DNA from: Ahrensia sp.
Lineage (GTDB): Bacteria; Pseudomonadota; Alphaproteobacteria; Rhizobiales; Rhizobiaceae
DNA length: 59,808 bases
Assembly (NCBI GenBank): GCA_002698425.1
Contig: NZXU01000035.1
Span: forward strand, 1-59,808
Direction of reading: 5' to 3'
Part shown: piece after piece, positions 18,031-27,375 of the stretch
Layout: each line of letters opens with the position of its first letter
Position numbering within the stretch: the first letter of the stretch is position 1
Translations under genes and position numbers: made by a program
The notes under the pieces: model-generated
Told to the model about the DNA's origin: nothing
What the model saw: the letters and a program-made list of their open reading frames with translations, nothing else
The model's database searches: none

Positions 18031-18621
18031 ATGACGCAAATTCTGTCTCGACTGGCAGGCATGGCGTGTCTGCTGCTCCTCGTCGCATCCTGCACCGGAG
18101 CGGACAGTACTTTCGGCCTCGGCAAGAAACAGGACCGGTCGAACGCAGCCGCCAATGCCCAGTTCCCCTCCGTTGACGGAACGGCTCAGCCGGGCGGGGT
18201 CGCCGCGGCCGGCCCGCCGGCCAACGGGCAGGAACTTGCGCGCGTCTATTTCGCCCCCGTGGTCGGCGCGCCTGTTCAATTGGTCGCCGCCCTGTCGAAG
18301 CGGCTTGGCGCCGTCGGCAGCGCCAATGGCGTCACCCTGGTGCCGCAGGGCACGTCCGGCATGACCAACGAGATCAAGGGCTACTTCTCCGCCTTCACGG
18401 AAAACGGCTCGACCTCGGTGATCCATGTCTGGGATGTCGTCTCGCCCAGCGGCCAGCGCGTCCACCGCATCCAGGGCCAGGAAGTCGTCCCCGGCGCGAC
18501 CGCCGATCCTTGGGCGTCCGTAACGCCGGAGACCATGGATTCGATCGCCGACAAGGTAATGAGCCAGTACATTCTCTGGCTCAGAAGCGCCCCCTCGCCG
18601 GCCCCGCAAAACCCCGCATGA
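18031..18621 (+). CDS. Putative lipoprotein, 196 aa
   Basis: The leader MTQILSRLAGMACLLLLVASC ends in a lipobox with Cys21 as the lipidation site. The mature part has a low-complexity Gly/Ala/Pro linker, then a conserved-looking domain (LARVYFAPVVGAP through VHRIQGQEVVPG) with no family that I recognise. AAGGGG precedes the start; an earlier in-frame start at 17983 would spoil the signal peptide. It sits immediately upstream of prs and is possibly co-transcribed with the M24 gene. Confidence 0.82.
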   Translation: MTQILSRLAGMACLLLLVASCTGADSTFGLGKKQDRSNAAANAQFPSVDGTAQPGGVAAAGPPANGQELARVYFAPVVGAPVQLVAALSKRLGAVGSANGVTLVPQGTSGMTNEIKGYFSAFTENGSTSVIHVWDVVSPSGQRVHRIQGQEVVPGATADPWASVTPETMDSIADKVMSQYILWLRSAPSPAPQNPA

Positions 18622-18713
18622 ACGGGCGGGAAACATTTCCCCCACAGTTTTGCGGTGCGAAACCGACGAGACGCCTTGAAAAGCAAGGCCATGGCTGTAA
18701 AACCCGCGCCAAG

Positions 18714-18722
18714 TTATCCACA
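18714..18722 (+). promoter_or_regulatory. Perfect DnaA box upstream of prs
   Basis: TTATCCACA matches the strict DnaA consensus and lies 20 bases before the prs start codon, where it would overlap the mRNA leader or promoter. A 9-bp match can occur by chance, but the location is suggestive. Confidence 0.45.
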
Positions 18723-18742
18723 GCACGCACTGGCACGGCGCA

Positions 18743-19681
18743 ATGAAACTGTTCTCCGGCAATTCCAATCGCCAACTCGCTGAGAATGTTGCCAAATATC
18801 TCGGAATAGGCGTCGGCCGGGCCAGTGTCCGCCGTTTCGCAGACGAGGAGATCTTCGTCGAAATCCAGGAAAACGTACGCGGCGAGGATGTTTTCATCCT
18901 CCAGTCGACCTCCTATCCGGCCAATGATCACCTGATGGAACTGCTCATCATGATCGATGCGTTCCGCCGGTCGTCGGCCCGCCGCATCACCGCGGTCCTC
19001 CCCTATTTCGGCTATGCCCGACAGGATCGCCGCACATCCGGGCGCACGCCGATCTCCGCCAAGCTGGTCGCCAACCTGATCACCCGCGCCGGCGCAGACC
19101 GTGTCCTGACGCTCGACCTGCATGCCGGCCAGATCCAGGGCTTCTTCGATATCCCGACCGACAATCTCTACGCCGTGCCGGTGATGGCGCGCGACATCCG
19201 CGCCCGCTACAAGAACCTGTCGAGCGTGATGGTCGTATCGCCGGATGTCGGCGGCGTCGTGCGCGCCCGCGCCTTGTCGAAACGGCTCGACGACACGCTG
19301 CTCGCCATCGTCGACAAGCGCCGCGAGCGGCCCGGCGAATCGGAAGTCATGAACGTCATCGGCGACATCGAAGGCAAGAACTGCTTCCTGATCGACGACA
19401 TCATCGATTCCGGCGGTACCTTGTGCAACGCGGCCGACGCGCTGCTCGCCAAGGGCGCGAAAAGCGTCACCGCCTATATTACCCACGGGGTCCTGTCCGG
19501 CGGCGCGGTCAATCGCATCATGTCCTCCCAGCTCACCGAACTGGTGATCACCGATTCCATCCAGCCCACCGCCTCCGTCGAATCCGCGCCCAACATCCGC
19601 GTGGTTTCCGTCACCGACCTGATCGGTGAGGCCATCGCCCGCACCTCGCACGAACAGTCTGTCTCCAGCCTGTTCGACTGA
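18743..19681 (+). CDS. prs: Ribose-phosphate pyrophosphokinase (PRPP synthase)
   Basis: 312 aa. Makes PRPP from ribose 5-phosphate and ATP for purine, pyrimidine, histidine and NAD synthesis. Marks: [10 protein letters not shown] at the N-terminus, the flexible catalytic loop [13 protein letters not shown], the [14 protein letters not shown] segment, and the PRPP-binding loop [11 protein letters not shown]. Full length. First of the conserved prs-rplY-pth-ychF run, but a terminator-like hairpin separates it from rplY. A DnaA box precedes it. Confidence 0.98.
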   Translation: MKLFSGNSNRQLAENVAKYLGIGVGRASVRRFADEEIFVEIQENVRGEDVFILQSTSYPANDHLMELLIMIDAFRRSSARRITAVLPYFGYARQDRRTSGRTPISAKLVANLITRAGADRVLTLDLHAGQIQGFFDIPTDNLYAVPVMARDIRARYKNLSSVMVVSPDVGGVVRARALSKRLDDTLLAIVDKRRERPGESEVMNVIGDIEGKNCFLIDDIIDSGGTLCNAADALLAKGAKSVTAYITHGVLSGGAVNRIMSSQLTELVITDSIQPTASVESAPNIRVVSVTDLIGEAIARTSHEQSVSSLFD

Positions 19682-19787
19682 GCGTCTTCATCCGCCGACG
19701 CGCCGCCCATGCCCGGTTGCGCGGGCCCGAATGTTAGGCTATAGGCACGCCCATCCGCGCAAGACACCCTTGGAGGCTGCGCGGGCG

Positions 19788-19813
19788 AAGCCGGGCGACC
19801 GGCTTTGGTTTTT
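19788..19813 (+). terminator. Terminator or attenuator between prs and rplY
   Basis: AAGCCGG / CCGGCTT with a GCGA loop followed by TGGTTTTT. It stands 107 bases after prs and 47 bases before rplY, so it could end the prs transcript or regulate read-through into the ribosomal protein gene. Confidence 0.7.
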
Positions 19814-19860
19814 CTGGGAACAGCAAAAACACTCCAGATACGTCCTCGAAAGGAAACGCC

Positions 19861-20526
19861 ATGAGCGAAGCATACGTGCTCACGGCCGAGGCGCGCGAAC
19901 GGGTCGGTAAGGGGTCCGCCCGGGCTATTCGGCGCAACGGCAATATTCCGGCTGTCATCTATGGTGACAACAAGCCTCCCCTTTCCATCACGCTTCCCGC
20001 CAAGGAAGTGACGATGAAGATTCACGGCGGCGGGTTCATGACCACGGTCGCCGAGATCGAGATCGACGGCAAGAAGCACAGCGTCCTGCCGAAGTCCTAC
20101 GACCTCGATCCGGTCAAGGATTTCGTGATCCACGTCGATTTCCTGCGCGTGTCGGCCAAGACGGAAGTGACCGTCAACATCCCGGTCCACTTCGTCAACG
20201 AAGAAGAATGCCCCGGCATCCGCAAAGGCGGCGTGCTCAACACGGTGCGCCACGAAGTCGAGGTTCACTGCCCGGCCAATGCGATCCCGGAATACTTCAC
20301 CGCGGATCTCGCCGGCCTTGAGCTCGGCGACGCCATCAAGATTTCCTCCATCACGCTTCCGGAGAACGTCCACCCGACGATCACCGATCGCGACTTCACC
20401 ATCGCGACGATCGCCGCTCCGGCCGGCCTGAAGAGCGAAGAAAGCGAAGCCGAAGAGACGGCGGCCGACGAGGTCGAAGTCATCGGCGAGGAAGAAGCAA
20501 CCGAAGCGGAAGGCGGCGAGGAGTAA
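19861..20526 (+). CDS. rplY: 50S ribosomal protein bL25, CTC form
   Basis: 221 aa, the long CTC form with an N-terminal 5S rRNA-binding L25 domain (about 1-95) and a C-terminal beta domain (to about 190), ending in a very acidic tail ([11 protein letters not shown]). The start is preceded by GAAAGGAAACGCC. The N-terminal [23 protein letters not shown] is typical of the family. The C-terminal form is often stress-related. Confidence 0.97.
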   Translation: MSEAYVLTAEARERVGKGSARAIRRNGNIPAVIYGDNKPPLSITLPAKEVTMKIHGGGFMTTVAEIEIDGKKHSVLPKSYDLDPVKDFVIHVDFLRVSAKTEVTVNIPVHFVNEEECPGIRKGGVLNTVRHEVEVHCPANAIPEYFTADLAGLELGDAIKISSITLPENVHPTITDRDFTIATIAAPAGLKSEESEAEETAADEVEVIGEEEATEAEGGEE

Positions 20527-20559
20527 CGCCCGCCCCGGCGTATTGGAGACGGCAGCGCC

Positions 20560-21288
20560 ATGCTTGTCATTGCAGGCCTCGGCAATCCCGGTCCGAAATA
20601 TGCCGCCAACCGCCACAATATCGGCTTCATGGCGGCGGACGCGATCGTCCGCCGCCATTCGTCTTTCGGCCCTTGGCAAAACAAGTTCAACGCCGAGATC
20701 AGCGAAGGCCGGCTCGAGGGCGACAAGGTCCTCGTCATCAAGCCGCTGACCTTCATGAACAGTTCCGGACAGGCCGTCGGCGAGGCGTTGCGCTTCTACA
20801 AGCTCGGGCCGGAGGATCTGGTCGTTCTCTATGACGAACTGGACCTTGCCCCCGGCAAGCTGCGCATCAAGACGGGCGGCGGATCGGGCGGTCATAACGG
20901 CATCAAGTCGATCGACGCCCATTGCGGCAAGGACTACCGCCGCGTCCGTCTCGGCATCGGCCATCCGGGCGCGAAGGAACGGGTCCACGGCCATGTGCTG
21001 GGCGATTTCGCCAAGGCCGATCAGGCCTGGCTGGATCCGCTTCTCGACACGATCGCCGACAATGCCGGACTTCTGGTCAAGGGCGAGGACTCGTCCTTCA
21101 TGAACAAGATCGCGCTTGCCGTGGGAGAATCCGACATGGCCGCCTCGAAGAAGAAATCCGCCGCCAACCCCGCGCCTGTGCGCAAACAGCAGAGCCATAT
21201 CCGCCAGGCCCGCCAGGGCGGCCCGCAGGTTCCGACGAGCGGACCGATGGCGGAGATGCTGAAAAAGCTACTCGGAAAAAAGGACTGA
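20560..21288 (+). CDS. pth: Peptidyl-tRNA hydrolase
   Basis: 242 aa. Recycles tRNA from peptidyl-tRNA. Active-site elements: Asn and His in [12 protein letters not shown], the [12 protein letters not shown] segment, and [11 protein letters not shown] with the catalytic-site Asp, then [12 protein letters not shown]. The body ends near residue 190; the extra C-terminal 50 residues are Lys/Ala/Pro-rich ([10 protein letters not shown]) and probably disordered, an extension that I recall from other rhizobial Pth proteins. Four bases from ychF, so co-translated. Confidence 0.97.
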   Translation: MLVIAGLGNPGPKYAANRHNIGFMAADAIVRRHSSFGPWQNKFNAEISEGRLEGDKVLVIKPLTFMNSSGQAVGEALRFYKLGPEDLVVLYDELDLAPGKLRIKTGGGSGGHNGIKSIDAHCGKDYRRVRLGIGHPGAKERVHGHVLGDFAKADQAWLDPLLDTIADNAGLLVKGEDSSFMNKIALAVGESDMAASKKKSAANPAPVRKQQSHIRQARQGGPQVPTSGPMAEMLKKLLGKKD

Positions 21289-21292
21289 CCTG

Positions 21293-22396
21293 ATGGGTTT
21301 CAAATGCGGCATCGTCGGCTTGCCCAATGTCGGCAAGTCGACGCTCTTCAACGCGCTGACCAAGACGGCGGCCGCGCAGGCTGCCAACTATCCCTTCTGC
21401 ACCATCGAGCCGAACACCGGCGAGGTCGCGGTGCCGGACGAGCGCTTGAAGAAGATCGCGGCGGCCGCCGGTTCGAAGGAAATCATCCCGACCCGTATCA
21501 ACTTCGTCGATATCGCCGGCCTCGTGCGCGGCGCTTCCAAGGGCGAAGGCCTCGGCAACCAGTTCCTCGCCAATATCCGCGAGGTCGACGCCATCGTGCA
21601 TGTGCTGCGCTGCTTCGAGGATGACGACATCACCCATGTCGAGGGCCGCATCGATCCCGTCGACGACGCCGAGACCGTCGAGACCGAGCTTATGCTCGCC
21701 GATCTGGAAAGCCTGGAGCGCCGCATTGTCCAGATCCGCAAACGCGCCACCGGCAAGGACAAGGAAGCGACGACCATCCTTCCCGTGATGGAACAGGCGC
21801 TGGCGCTGCTGCAGGATTCCAAGCCCGTGCGCATGATGCTGGACGGCATCGCGGCGGAAGACCTCGCCATCCTGAAAAGCCTGAACCTGCTGACCTCCAA
21901 GCCGGTGCTCTACGTCTGCAACGTCGCCGAGGCGGACGCCGCAACCGGCAACGCCCATTCAGCCGCCGTCGACGCGATGGCCGCCGAACAGGGCGCGCGC
22001 ACCGTCGTCATTTCGGCGGCGATCGAGGCGGAGATCGCGCAGCTGGAGGACGAGGAAGCCCGCGAATACATGGAGGCGATGGGCCTTAATGAACCGGGCC
22101 TCGACCGGCTGATCCGCGAAGGCTACGCCTTACTGAATCTGCTGACCTTCTTCACCGCCGGCCCGAAGGAAACCCGCGCCTGGACGGTGCGCAAGGGATC
22201 GAAGGCCCCGCAGGCCGCCGGCGAGATCCACACGGATTTCGAGAAGGGCTTCATCCGCGCCCAGACCATCGCCTATGACGACTATGTCACGCTCGGCGGC
22301 GAGGCCGCGGCCAAGGAAGCCGGCAAGGCGCGCGACGAAGGCAAGGAATATGTCGTCCATGACGGCGACGTGATGCTGTTCAAGTTCAACGTCTGA
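21293..22396 (+). CDS. ychF: Redox-regulated ATPase YchF (Obg family)
   Basis: 367 aa. Ribosome-associated P-loop ATPase; unlike most Obg relatives it prefers ATP because its G4 motif is altered. Here: G1 [10 protein letters not shown]3 DIAGL, a coiled coil (about 130-160), then the C-terminal TGS domain ([13 protein letters not shown] to the end). Expressed downstream of pth, as in many bacteria. Function is in stress and translation control. Confidence 0.98.
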   Translation: MGFKCGIVGLPNVGKSTLFNALTKTAAAQAANYPFCTIEPNTGEVAVPDERLKKIAAAAGSKEIIPTRINFVDIAGLVRGASKGEGLGNQFLANIREVDAIVHVLRCFEDDDITHVEGRIDPVDDAETVETELMLADLESLERRIVQIRKRATGKDKEATTILPVMEQALALLQDSKPVRMMLDGIAAEDLAILKSLNLLTSKPVLYVCNVAEADAATGNAHSAAVDAMAAEQGARTVVISAAIEAEIAQLEDEEAREYMEAMGLNEPGLDRLIREGYALLNLLTFFTAGPKETRAWTVRKGSKAPQAAGEIHTDFEKGFIRAQTIAYDDYVTLGGEAAAKEAGKARDEGKEYVVHDGDVMLFKFNV

Positions 22397-22436
22397 CGGC
22401 ACTGGCGCCGCCGCCGAACGGTGATACGATCGCCGC

Positions 22437-23498
22437 ATGGCATTCGACTTCATCTTCATGCTGACGGAAGACGATCGCACGATTCCGGACGCCCGCGCAC
22501 GGCTGCAGGATGTGCTGGCCGGCGGCGCCCGCCATATCGGCTTCAAGGATGTCGGCCTGCCCTTCGAGGATCTGAAAGGGCTTGCCTCCGAAATCCGCGC
22601 CGCGGGCGGGCGCGCCTATCTGGAAGTCGTCAGCCTCGACGCAGATAGCGAGTTGCGCTCGGCCCGCGCCGCGATCGATCTTGAGGTCGACTGCTTGCTC
22701 GGCGGTACCCGCGCGGAAACGGTCGCGCCGATGTTGCGCGCCCATCCGGTGCGCTATTTTCCCTTTCCCGGCGAGATCGTCTCCCATCCGAGCATCCTGA
22801 AGGGCACCGTCGAGACGATCGCCGACAGCGCCCGCCGCCTCGCCGATCTCGAAACCGTGCACGGCCTCGATCTCCTCGCCTATCGCTTCGACGGCGACGT
22901 GCCCGAACTGATGAAGGCGGTCTGCGCGGCAACGGCAAAACCCGTCATCGTCGCCGGCTCGATCGATACGGAGGAGCGCATCGTCGCCGTGGCCGAAGCC
23001 GGCGCCGCCGGCTTCACGGTTGGCACCGCCGCCTTTCGCGGCGCGTTTCCGGCGGCAGGCGAAGGGCTGGTCGCGCAGGTGCAGGCGATCCTCGCCATGA
23101 CCGGACGCGCCCGCCAGCGCTCATCCGCGCCGCGCAAGATCGCGCTCGTCGCCCACAACAATCGCAAGACCCAACTGCTCGCCTGGGTGCGCCGCCACCG
23201 CGAAACGCTGGCCTGCCATTCCATCGTCGCGACCGGCGGGACGGGCACCATGCTCGGCAAGGAGGAGCCGTCTTTGTCGATCCGCCGCCTTCAGCGCGGC
23301 TCGCATGGCGGCGACCAGCAACTGGGCGCGCTGGTCGCGACCGGCGAGCTCGACGCCGTCATCTTCTTTGCCGACCCGCACGGGCCGGCCTCGCTCGACT
23401 TCGACCTGCTGGCGCTGATGCGCCTCGCGATCCAGCACGATATCCCCATCGCCTGCAGCCCGGCGGCGGCGGATCTCTTCGTCGCCGCCAGTCTTTGA
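22437..23498 (+). CDS. Fusion: TIM-barrel-like domain plus methylglyoxal-synthase-like domain
   Basis: 353 aa. Residues about 1-220 look like a phosphate-binding TIM barrel: VDCLLGGTRAET, LLAYRFDGD, and KPVIVAGSIDTEERI followed by AGAAGFTVGTAAF, the usual C-terminal phosphate grip. Residues about 230-353 match methylglyoxal synthase (DHAP to methylglyoxal): IALVAHNNRKTQLLAW, VATGGTGTM, GGDQQLGALV and DAVIFFADPHGP. Compared with E. coli MgsA (from memory) the base Asp71 is kept, but Asp20 is Asn and His98 is Leu, so activity is doubtful or altered. MgsA is normally a single domain of about 130-150 aa. The two domains may share a triose-phosphate ligand. No gap or frameshift is seen at the junction. 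Confidence 0.75.
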   Translation: MAFDFIFMLTEDDRTIPDARARLQDVLAGGARHIGFKDVGLPFEDLKGLASEIRAAGGRAYLEVVSLDADSELRSARAAIDLEVDCLLGGTRAETVAPMLRAHPVRYFPFPGEIVSHPSILKGTVETIADSARRLADLETVHGLDLLAYRFDGDVPELMKAVCAATAKPVIVAGSIDTEERIVAVAEAGAAGFTVGTAAFRGAFPAAGEGLVAQVQAILAMTGRARQRSSAPRKIALVAHNNRKTQLLAWVRRHRETLACHSIVATGGTGTMLGKEEPSLSIRRLQRGSHGGDQQLGALVATGELDAVIFFADPHGPASLDFDLLALMRLAIQHDIPIACSPAAADLFVAASL

Positions 23499-23508
23499 CT
23501 ATGGGAAA

Positions 23509-23715
23509 TTACCTGGTCCTGCAGGTCTTGATGCCGAACGGCATATAGGCCGGGCACCAGCCGATCACGGCGGTCGCCAGCATCACGATGCCGACGATCA
23601 GCACCACCCAGCCGAGCGCGCCTGTCACCGTGCCCATGAAATAGAGCGCCAGCAGGATGATCCCGACGATGGCGCGAATTCCGCGGTCCATACCGCCCAT
23701 ATTGGTCTTGAACAT
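23509..23715 (-). CDS. DUF2892 (YgaP transmembrane-like) protein
   Basis: 68 residues with two hydrophobic helices (about 13-32 and 36-55) and the family signature MDRGIRAIVGI near the start, CPAYMPFGIKTC near the end. The same domain forms the membrane tail of YgaP, a rhodanese; stand-alone copies are frequent near sulfur or redox genes. AGGAC precedes the ATG. Convergent with the fusion gene and directly downstream of the Crp/Fnr regulator, with a palindrome in between. Confidence 0.85.
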   Translation of the reverse strand: MFKTNMGGMDRGIRAIVGIILLALYFMGTVTGALGWVVLIVGIVMLATAVIGWCPAYMPFGIKTCRTR

Positions 23716-23772
23716 GTCCCTGTCCTTTCGATGGTGTTTCGATGGAGACAGGATAGCAGGTCGAACGACCGC

Positions 23773-23793
23773 TTCAGTGACCATGTCACCGAA
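23773..23793. promoter_or_regulatory. Palindromic Crp/Fnr-type operator
   Basis: TTC-A-GTGAC-CAT-GTCAC-C-GAA: 21 bases with dyad symmetry centred at 23783. The GTGAC/GTCAC half-sites resemble Crp/Fnr recognition, and it lies between the stop of a Crp/Fnr gene and the DUF2892 start (68 bases ahead). A likely direct target of the neighbouring regulator. Confidence 0.55.
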
Positions 23794-23804
23794 ACCGGGA
23801 CTTT

Positions 23805-24464
23805 CTAATCCGCCCCGCCGGCAATACGCTGCAACTCGTTTCGCGCAACGATCCGCACGACGCCGCGGTCGAGCGATACGATCCCGCGCCCGGAAAGGGC
23901 CTCCAGCCGCCGCGAGACGACCTCGCGCGCCGAGCCGATCACCGAGGCGATCTCGGCATGCGTCGCCCTGACCAGCCCGTCTGCGTCCGCCTGGGCGAGA
24001 AGCCATTGCGCAAGCCTGAGTTCAACCTTCACGAAGGCGACCATTTCCAGCAGATGCGTCATCTCGCCGAGCCGGTCGCCGAAGGCCTTGAAGACGAAAC
24101 GGCGGAAATCGCCCGACTCGCGCACCAGCCTGTCGAATGTCGCCGGCGGGACGACCGCCGCGACAACGTCGCTCTCGGCGATCGCCTCGCCGCTATAGGG
24201 CTGCGACCCGAGCATGCCCAGCGTGGTCTGCACGCAGGTCTGCCCGGGATCGATGGAATAGAGCAGCAATTCGCGCCCGGTGCGGCTGTTCAGATAGACA
24301 TTGACCCGCCCCGAAATCGTCAGCACGAAGCCGAACGGTACGTCGCCGGGACGGAACAGCACCGTGCCCGCCGGGATCAGTTGCGGCTTGAGCGGCTCCA
24401 GCGCGCCGCGCGTTGCGGGGTCGAGTATGGCGGCATAGGGCGTGCCGGTTATCCAGGATGTCAC
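23805..24464 (-). CDS. Crp/Fnr-family transcription regulator
   Basis: 219 aa: N-terminal cyclic-nucleotide-binding-like barrel (about 15-120), dimer helix, C-terminal HTH (about 160-210) with IASVIGSAREVVSRRLEALS as the recognition region. It lacks the four N-terminal cysteines of oxygen-sensing Fnr; the RPGDVPFGFVLTISGRV and QTTLGMLGSQPYSGEAIAES segments resemble regulators that control DUF2892/sulfur genes. Starts at GTG with AAGG upstream. Effector unknown. Confidence 0.9.
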   Translation of the reverse strand: MTSWITGTPYAAILDPATRGALEPLKPQLIPAGTVLFRPGDVPFGFVLTISGRVNVYLNSRTGRELLLYSIDPGQTCVQTTLGMLGSQPYSGEAIAESDVVAAVVPPATFDRLVRESGDFRRFVFKAFGDRLGEMTHLLEMVAFVKVELRLAQWLLAQADADGLVRATHAEIASVIGSAREVVSRRLEALSGRGIVSLDRGVVRIVARNELQRIAGGAD

Positions 24465-24510
24465 GGTCGCCTTGATCCTCTCCTCCCGCCTCCGCGCCCG
24501 GGGCAGAGCG

Positions 24511-25050
24511 TCAGTCTCCTTCGAACTCGATCAGCGTGCGCACCGGCACGCCGAGCGCCTCGATCTTCTTGCGGCCGCCGAGATCGGGCAGGTCGATGAC
24601 GAAACAGGCCGCCACGACTTCCGCGCCCATCTGCTGCAGCAGCTTCACCGCGCCTTCCGCCGTGCCGCCGGTGGCGATCAGATCGTCGACCAGGATGACG
24701 CGCTCGCCGGTCTTCACCGCGTCCTTGTGCATCTCCATCTCGTCGATGCCGTATTCCAGGCTGTAGGCGACGCGCACCGTCTCATAGGGCAGCTTGCCCT
24801 TCTTGCGGATCGGTACGAAACCGGCCGACAACTGGTGCGACATCGCCCCGCCAAGGATAAAGCCGCGCGCCTCGACGCCGGCGATCTTGTCGATCTTGGT
24901 GCCCGCATAGGGGTGGACGAGTTCGTCGATCGAGCGGCGAAATGCGCGCGCGTCGCCGAGCAGGGTCGTGATGTCGCGAAACATGACCCCCGGCTTCGGA
25001 TAGTCGGGAATGGTTCGGATCGATGCCTCAAGAGTGTCGCGCAAGCTCAT
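24511..25050 (-). CDS. apt: Adenine phosphoribosyltransferase
   Basis: 179 aa. Purine-salvage enzyme joining adenine and PRPP. Hallmarks: N-terminal [30 protein letters not shown], and the PRPP-binding loop [15 protein letters not shown]. Start MSLRDTL chosen; an upstream extension lacks a ribosome site. It lies between the bc1 terminator and the Crp gene on the same strand, apparently its own unit. Confidence 0.97.
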   Translation of the reverse strand: MSLRDTLEASIRTIPDYPKPGVMFRDITTLLGDARAFRRSIDELVHPYAGTKIDKIAGVEARGFILGGAMSHQLSAGFVPIRKKGKLPYETVRVAYSLEYGIDEMEMHKDAVKTGERVILVDDLIATGGTAEGAVKLLQQMGAEVVAACFVIDLPDLGGRKKIEALGVPVRTLIEFEGD

Positions 25051-25110
25051 GGTCTGCCTTTCCGTCGGCCCTGGACAGGGCCGGATCATGTCGCCATCGG
25101 GGTCAAAAGA

Positions 25111-25132
25111 AAAGGGCGCGAGAGCGCCCTTT
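25111..25132 (-). terminator. Terminator of the petABC operon
   Basis: 9-bp stem AAAGGGCGC / GCGCCCTTT with a GAGA loop; on the minus strand it continues TCTTTTGACC, a U-rich tail. It is 27 bases beyond the petC stop. Confidence 0.85.
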
Positions 25133-25158
25133 CCAGGAATGCATAGGTTCAGAGTCGG

Positions 25159-26019
25159 TCAGTGCTCGACGCGCGACCAGACCTGCTTCTTGGCGAGATA
25201 GAGGAACACCGAGAACAGCACGAGGAAGACCATCACGCGGAAGCCCATTTCCTTGCGCTCTGTCAGATGCGGCTCGGCTGCCCACATGAGAAAGGCCGCG
25301 ACGTCCTTGGCCTCCTGCTCGATCGTGGCCGGTGTGCCATCGTCGAACTCGACATCCTCGCCGTAAAGCGGCTGCGCCATGGCGAGCGCCGAACCCGATA
25401 CGAAATGCGGGTTGTAATACAGACCGTCCGGAACCTCGATATGGGCCGGCGGCTCTTCGCCGTAACCGGTCAGCAGCGAGTAGATATAGTCCGGCCCGCC
25501 TTCCGCATATTGCGTGAAAACGTCGAAGACGAACAGCGGGAAACCGCGCTCGACGCCACGCGCCTTGGCGATCAGCGAGAAATCCGGAGGCACCGCACCG
25601 TTGTTCGCGAGCTTCGCTTGTTCGGTGTTCTCATAGGGTCCCGGGAAGTAATCCGTCGGAAGCGCCGGACGGGTGAACATCTCCCCATCCGCATTCGGAC
25701 CGTCTTGGACCTCGTAGCCGGCAGCGATCGCATCCACTTCCTCTTCTGAATAGCCGAGTTCGTGGAAGTCGCGGAACGCCACGCGCTTGAGCGAATGGCA
25801 GGCCGCGCAGACATTGGCATAGACTTTGAAGCCGCGCTGAAGCTGGCCCTTGTCGTATTTGCCGAACGGCCCGGCAAAGCTCCAGTCCTGCTCGACCGGC
25901 TTTTGCAGCGGATAATGGACCGTGTGCTCTTCGCCGCCCTCTTCCGCCGCTTTGGCGCCAGGCATGACGAGCGTCATGGCGACGGCCGCGGCGCCGATCG
26001 TGGCAATGATGTGTTTCAT
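25159..26019 (-). CDS. petC: Cytochrome c1 of the bc1 complex
   Basis: 286 aa. Signal peptide (about 1-24), heme-attachment motif CAACH at 71-75, axial Met in the SGSALAMAQPL segment, and a C-terminal membrane anchor (FRVMVFLVLFSVFLYLA) ending VWSRVEH. Carries electrons from the Rieske protein to cytochrome c. The ATG was placed at MKHIIATIG; the frame stays open further upstream but only as a shadow of petB. Third gene of petA-petB-petC. Confidence 0.97.
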   Translation of the reverse strand: MKHIIATIGAAAVAMTLVMPGAKAAEEGGEEHTVHYPLQKPVEQDWSFAGPFGKYDKGQLQRGFKVYANVCAACHSLKRVAFRDFHELGYSEEEVDAIAAGYEVQDGPNADGEMFTRPALPTDYFPGPYENTEQAKLANNGAVPPDFSLIAKARGVERGFPLFVFDVFTQYAEGGPDYIYSLLTGYGEEPPAHIEVPDGLYYNPHFVSGSALAMAQPLYGEDVEFDDGTPATIEQEAKDVAAFLMWAAEPHLTERKEMGFRVMVFLVLFSVFLYLAKKQVWSRVEH

Positions 26020-26051
26020 TGTTCTGTTCCCGTAATTCTGCGCCACGCGGC

Positions 26052-27365
26052 TCATCCTCTGGTTTCCGGCGAAGCGGCGGCGCCGTTCGTCACCTGCTGG
26101 GCGCCGCTCTTCTTGCTGCGCGCCAGCACGGCTTCGGTGATCGAATTCGGCAGCCTGCGCGGCGTTTCGATCAGGCCGAGGACCGGCAGGATGATGAGGA
26201 AGAAAGCGAAGTAGTACAGCGTCGCGATCTGCGCCAGCATGGTGTAGATGCCTTCGGCCGGCTTGGCCCCGAGCCATCCCAGGAAAATCGCGTCGGCCGC
26301 GAAGATCCAGAAGAACAGCTTGTACCAGGGACGGTAGACCGCCGAACGAACCTTCGACGTGTCGAGCCATGGCATGATGAACAGCAGCGCGATCGAGCCG
26401 AACATCACTAGGACGCCGCCGAGCTTGGAGTCGATCGGGCCGATATTGAAGGTGATGGCGCGCAGCATCGCGTAGAACGGCAGGAAGTACCATTCGGGCA
26501 CGATATGCGCCGGCGTCACCAGAGGATCGGCTTCGATATAGTTGTCCGGGTGGCCGAGGAAGTTCGGCAGGTAGAAGATGAAATAGGCGAAGACGGCGAA
26601 GAAGACCATCATTGCGAACGCGTCCTTGATGGTCGCGTAGGGCGTGAAGGCCACCGTGTCGGTCTTCGATTTCACTTCGATCCCTGTCGGGTTCGTCTGG
26701 CCGGTCACATGCAGCGCCCAGACATGCAGGACGACGACGCCCGCGATCATGAAGGGCAGCAGGTAATGCAGCGAGAAGAAGCGGTTGAGCGTCGGATCGC
26801 CGACCGCGTAGCCGCCGAGCAGCAGTTCCTGGACCCACTCACCGATCAGCGGGAAGGCGGTGAAGAAGCCGGTGATGACGGTTGCGCCCCAGAAGGACAT
26901 CTGGCCCCAGGGCAGCACGTAGCCCATGAAGCCGGTCGCCATCATCAGCAGATAGATGATGCAGCCGAGGATCCACAGCAACTCGCGCGGCGCCTTGTAG
27001 GAGCCGTAATACATGCCGCGGAACATGTGCAGATAGACCGCGACGAAGAAGAAGGAGGCGCCGTTGGCGTGCATGTAGCGCAGCAGCCAGCCGTGGTTCA
27101 CGTCGCGCATGATGCTCTCGACGCTGGTGAACGCCATGCCGGTCGAGGCGACATAGTGCATCGCCAGGACGACGCCGGTCAGGATCTGTGCAACCAGCAT
27201 AAGCGACAGGATGCCGCCGAATGTGTAGGCGTAATTGAGGTTGCGCGGCACCGGATAGGCGACGAAGGAATCGTACATCATCCGCGGCAGCGGCATGCGG
27301 GCATCGATCCATTTGCCGATGCCGGAGGTCGGCGTGTAGGTGCCGTGTGCTTCGTGAGTGCTCAT
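26052..27365 (-). CDS. petB: Cytochrome b of the bc1 complex
   Basis: 437 aa, eight predicted membrane helices. Binds two b hemes and both quinone sites; ubiquinol-oxidation motif PEWY is visible in [13 protein letters not shown], and heme-ligand histidines in [27 protein letters not shown] and VLHVWALH. The hydrophilic C-tail ([13 protein letters not shown]) is longer than in mitochondria. Ten bases after petA. Confidence 0.98.
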   Translation of the reverse strand: MSTHEAHGTYTPTSGIGKWIDARMPLPRMMYDSFVAYPVPRNLNYAYTFGGILSLMLVAQILTGVVLAMHYVASTGMAFTSVESIMRDVNHGWLLRYMHANGASFFFVAVYLHMFRGMYYGSYKAPRELLWILGCIIYLLMMATGFMGYVLPWGQMSFWGATVITGFFTAFPLIGEWVQELLLGGYAVGDPTLNRFFSLHYLLPFMIAGVVVLHVWALHVTGQTNPTGIEVKSKTDTVAFTPYATIKDAFAMMVFFAVFAYFIFYLPNFLGHPDNYIEADPLVTPAHIVPEWYFLPFYAMLRAITFNIGPIDSKLGGVLVMFGSIALLFIMPWLDTSKVRSAVYRPWYKLFFWIFAADAIFLGWLGAKPAEGIYTMLAQIATLYYFAFFLIILPVLGLIETPRRLPNSITEAVLARSKKSGAQQVTNGAAASPETRG

Positions 27366-27375
27366 GCTCGGGCTC

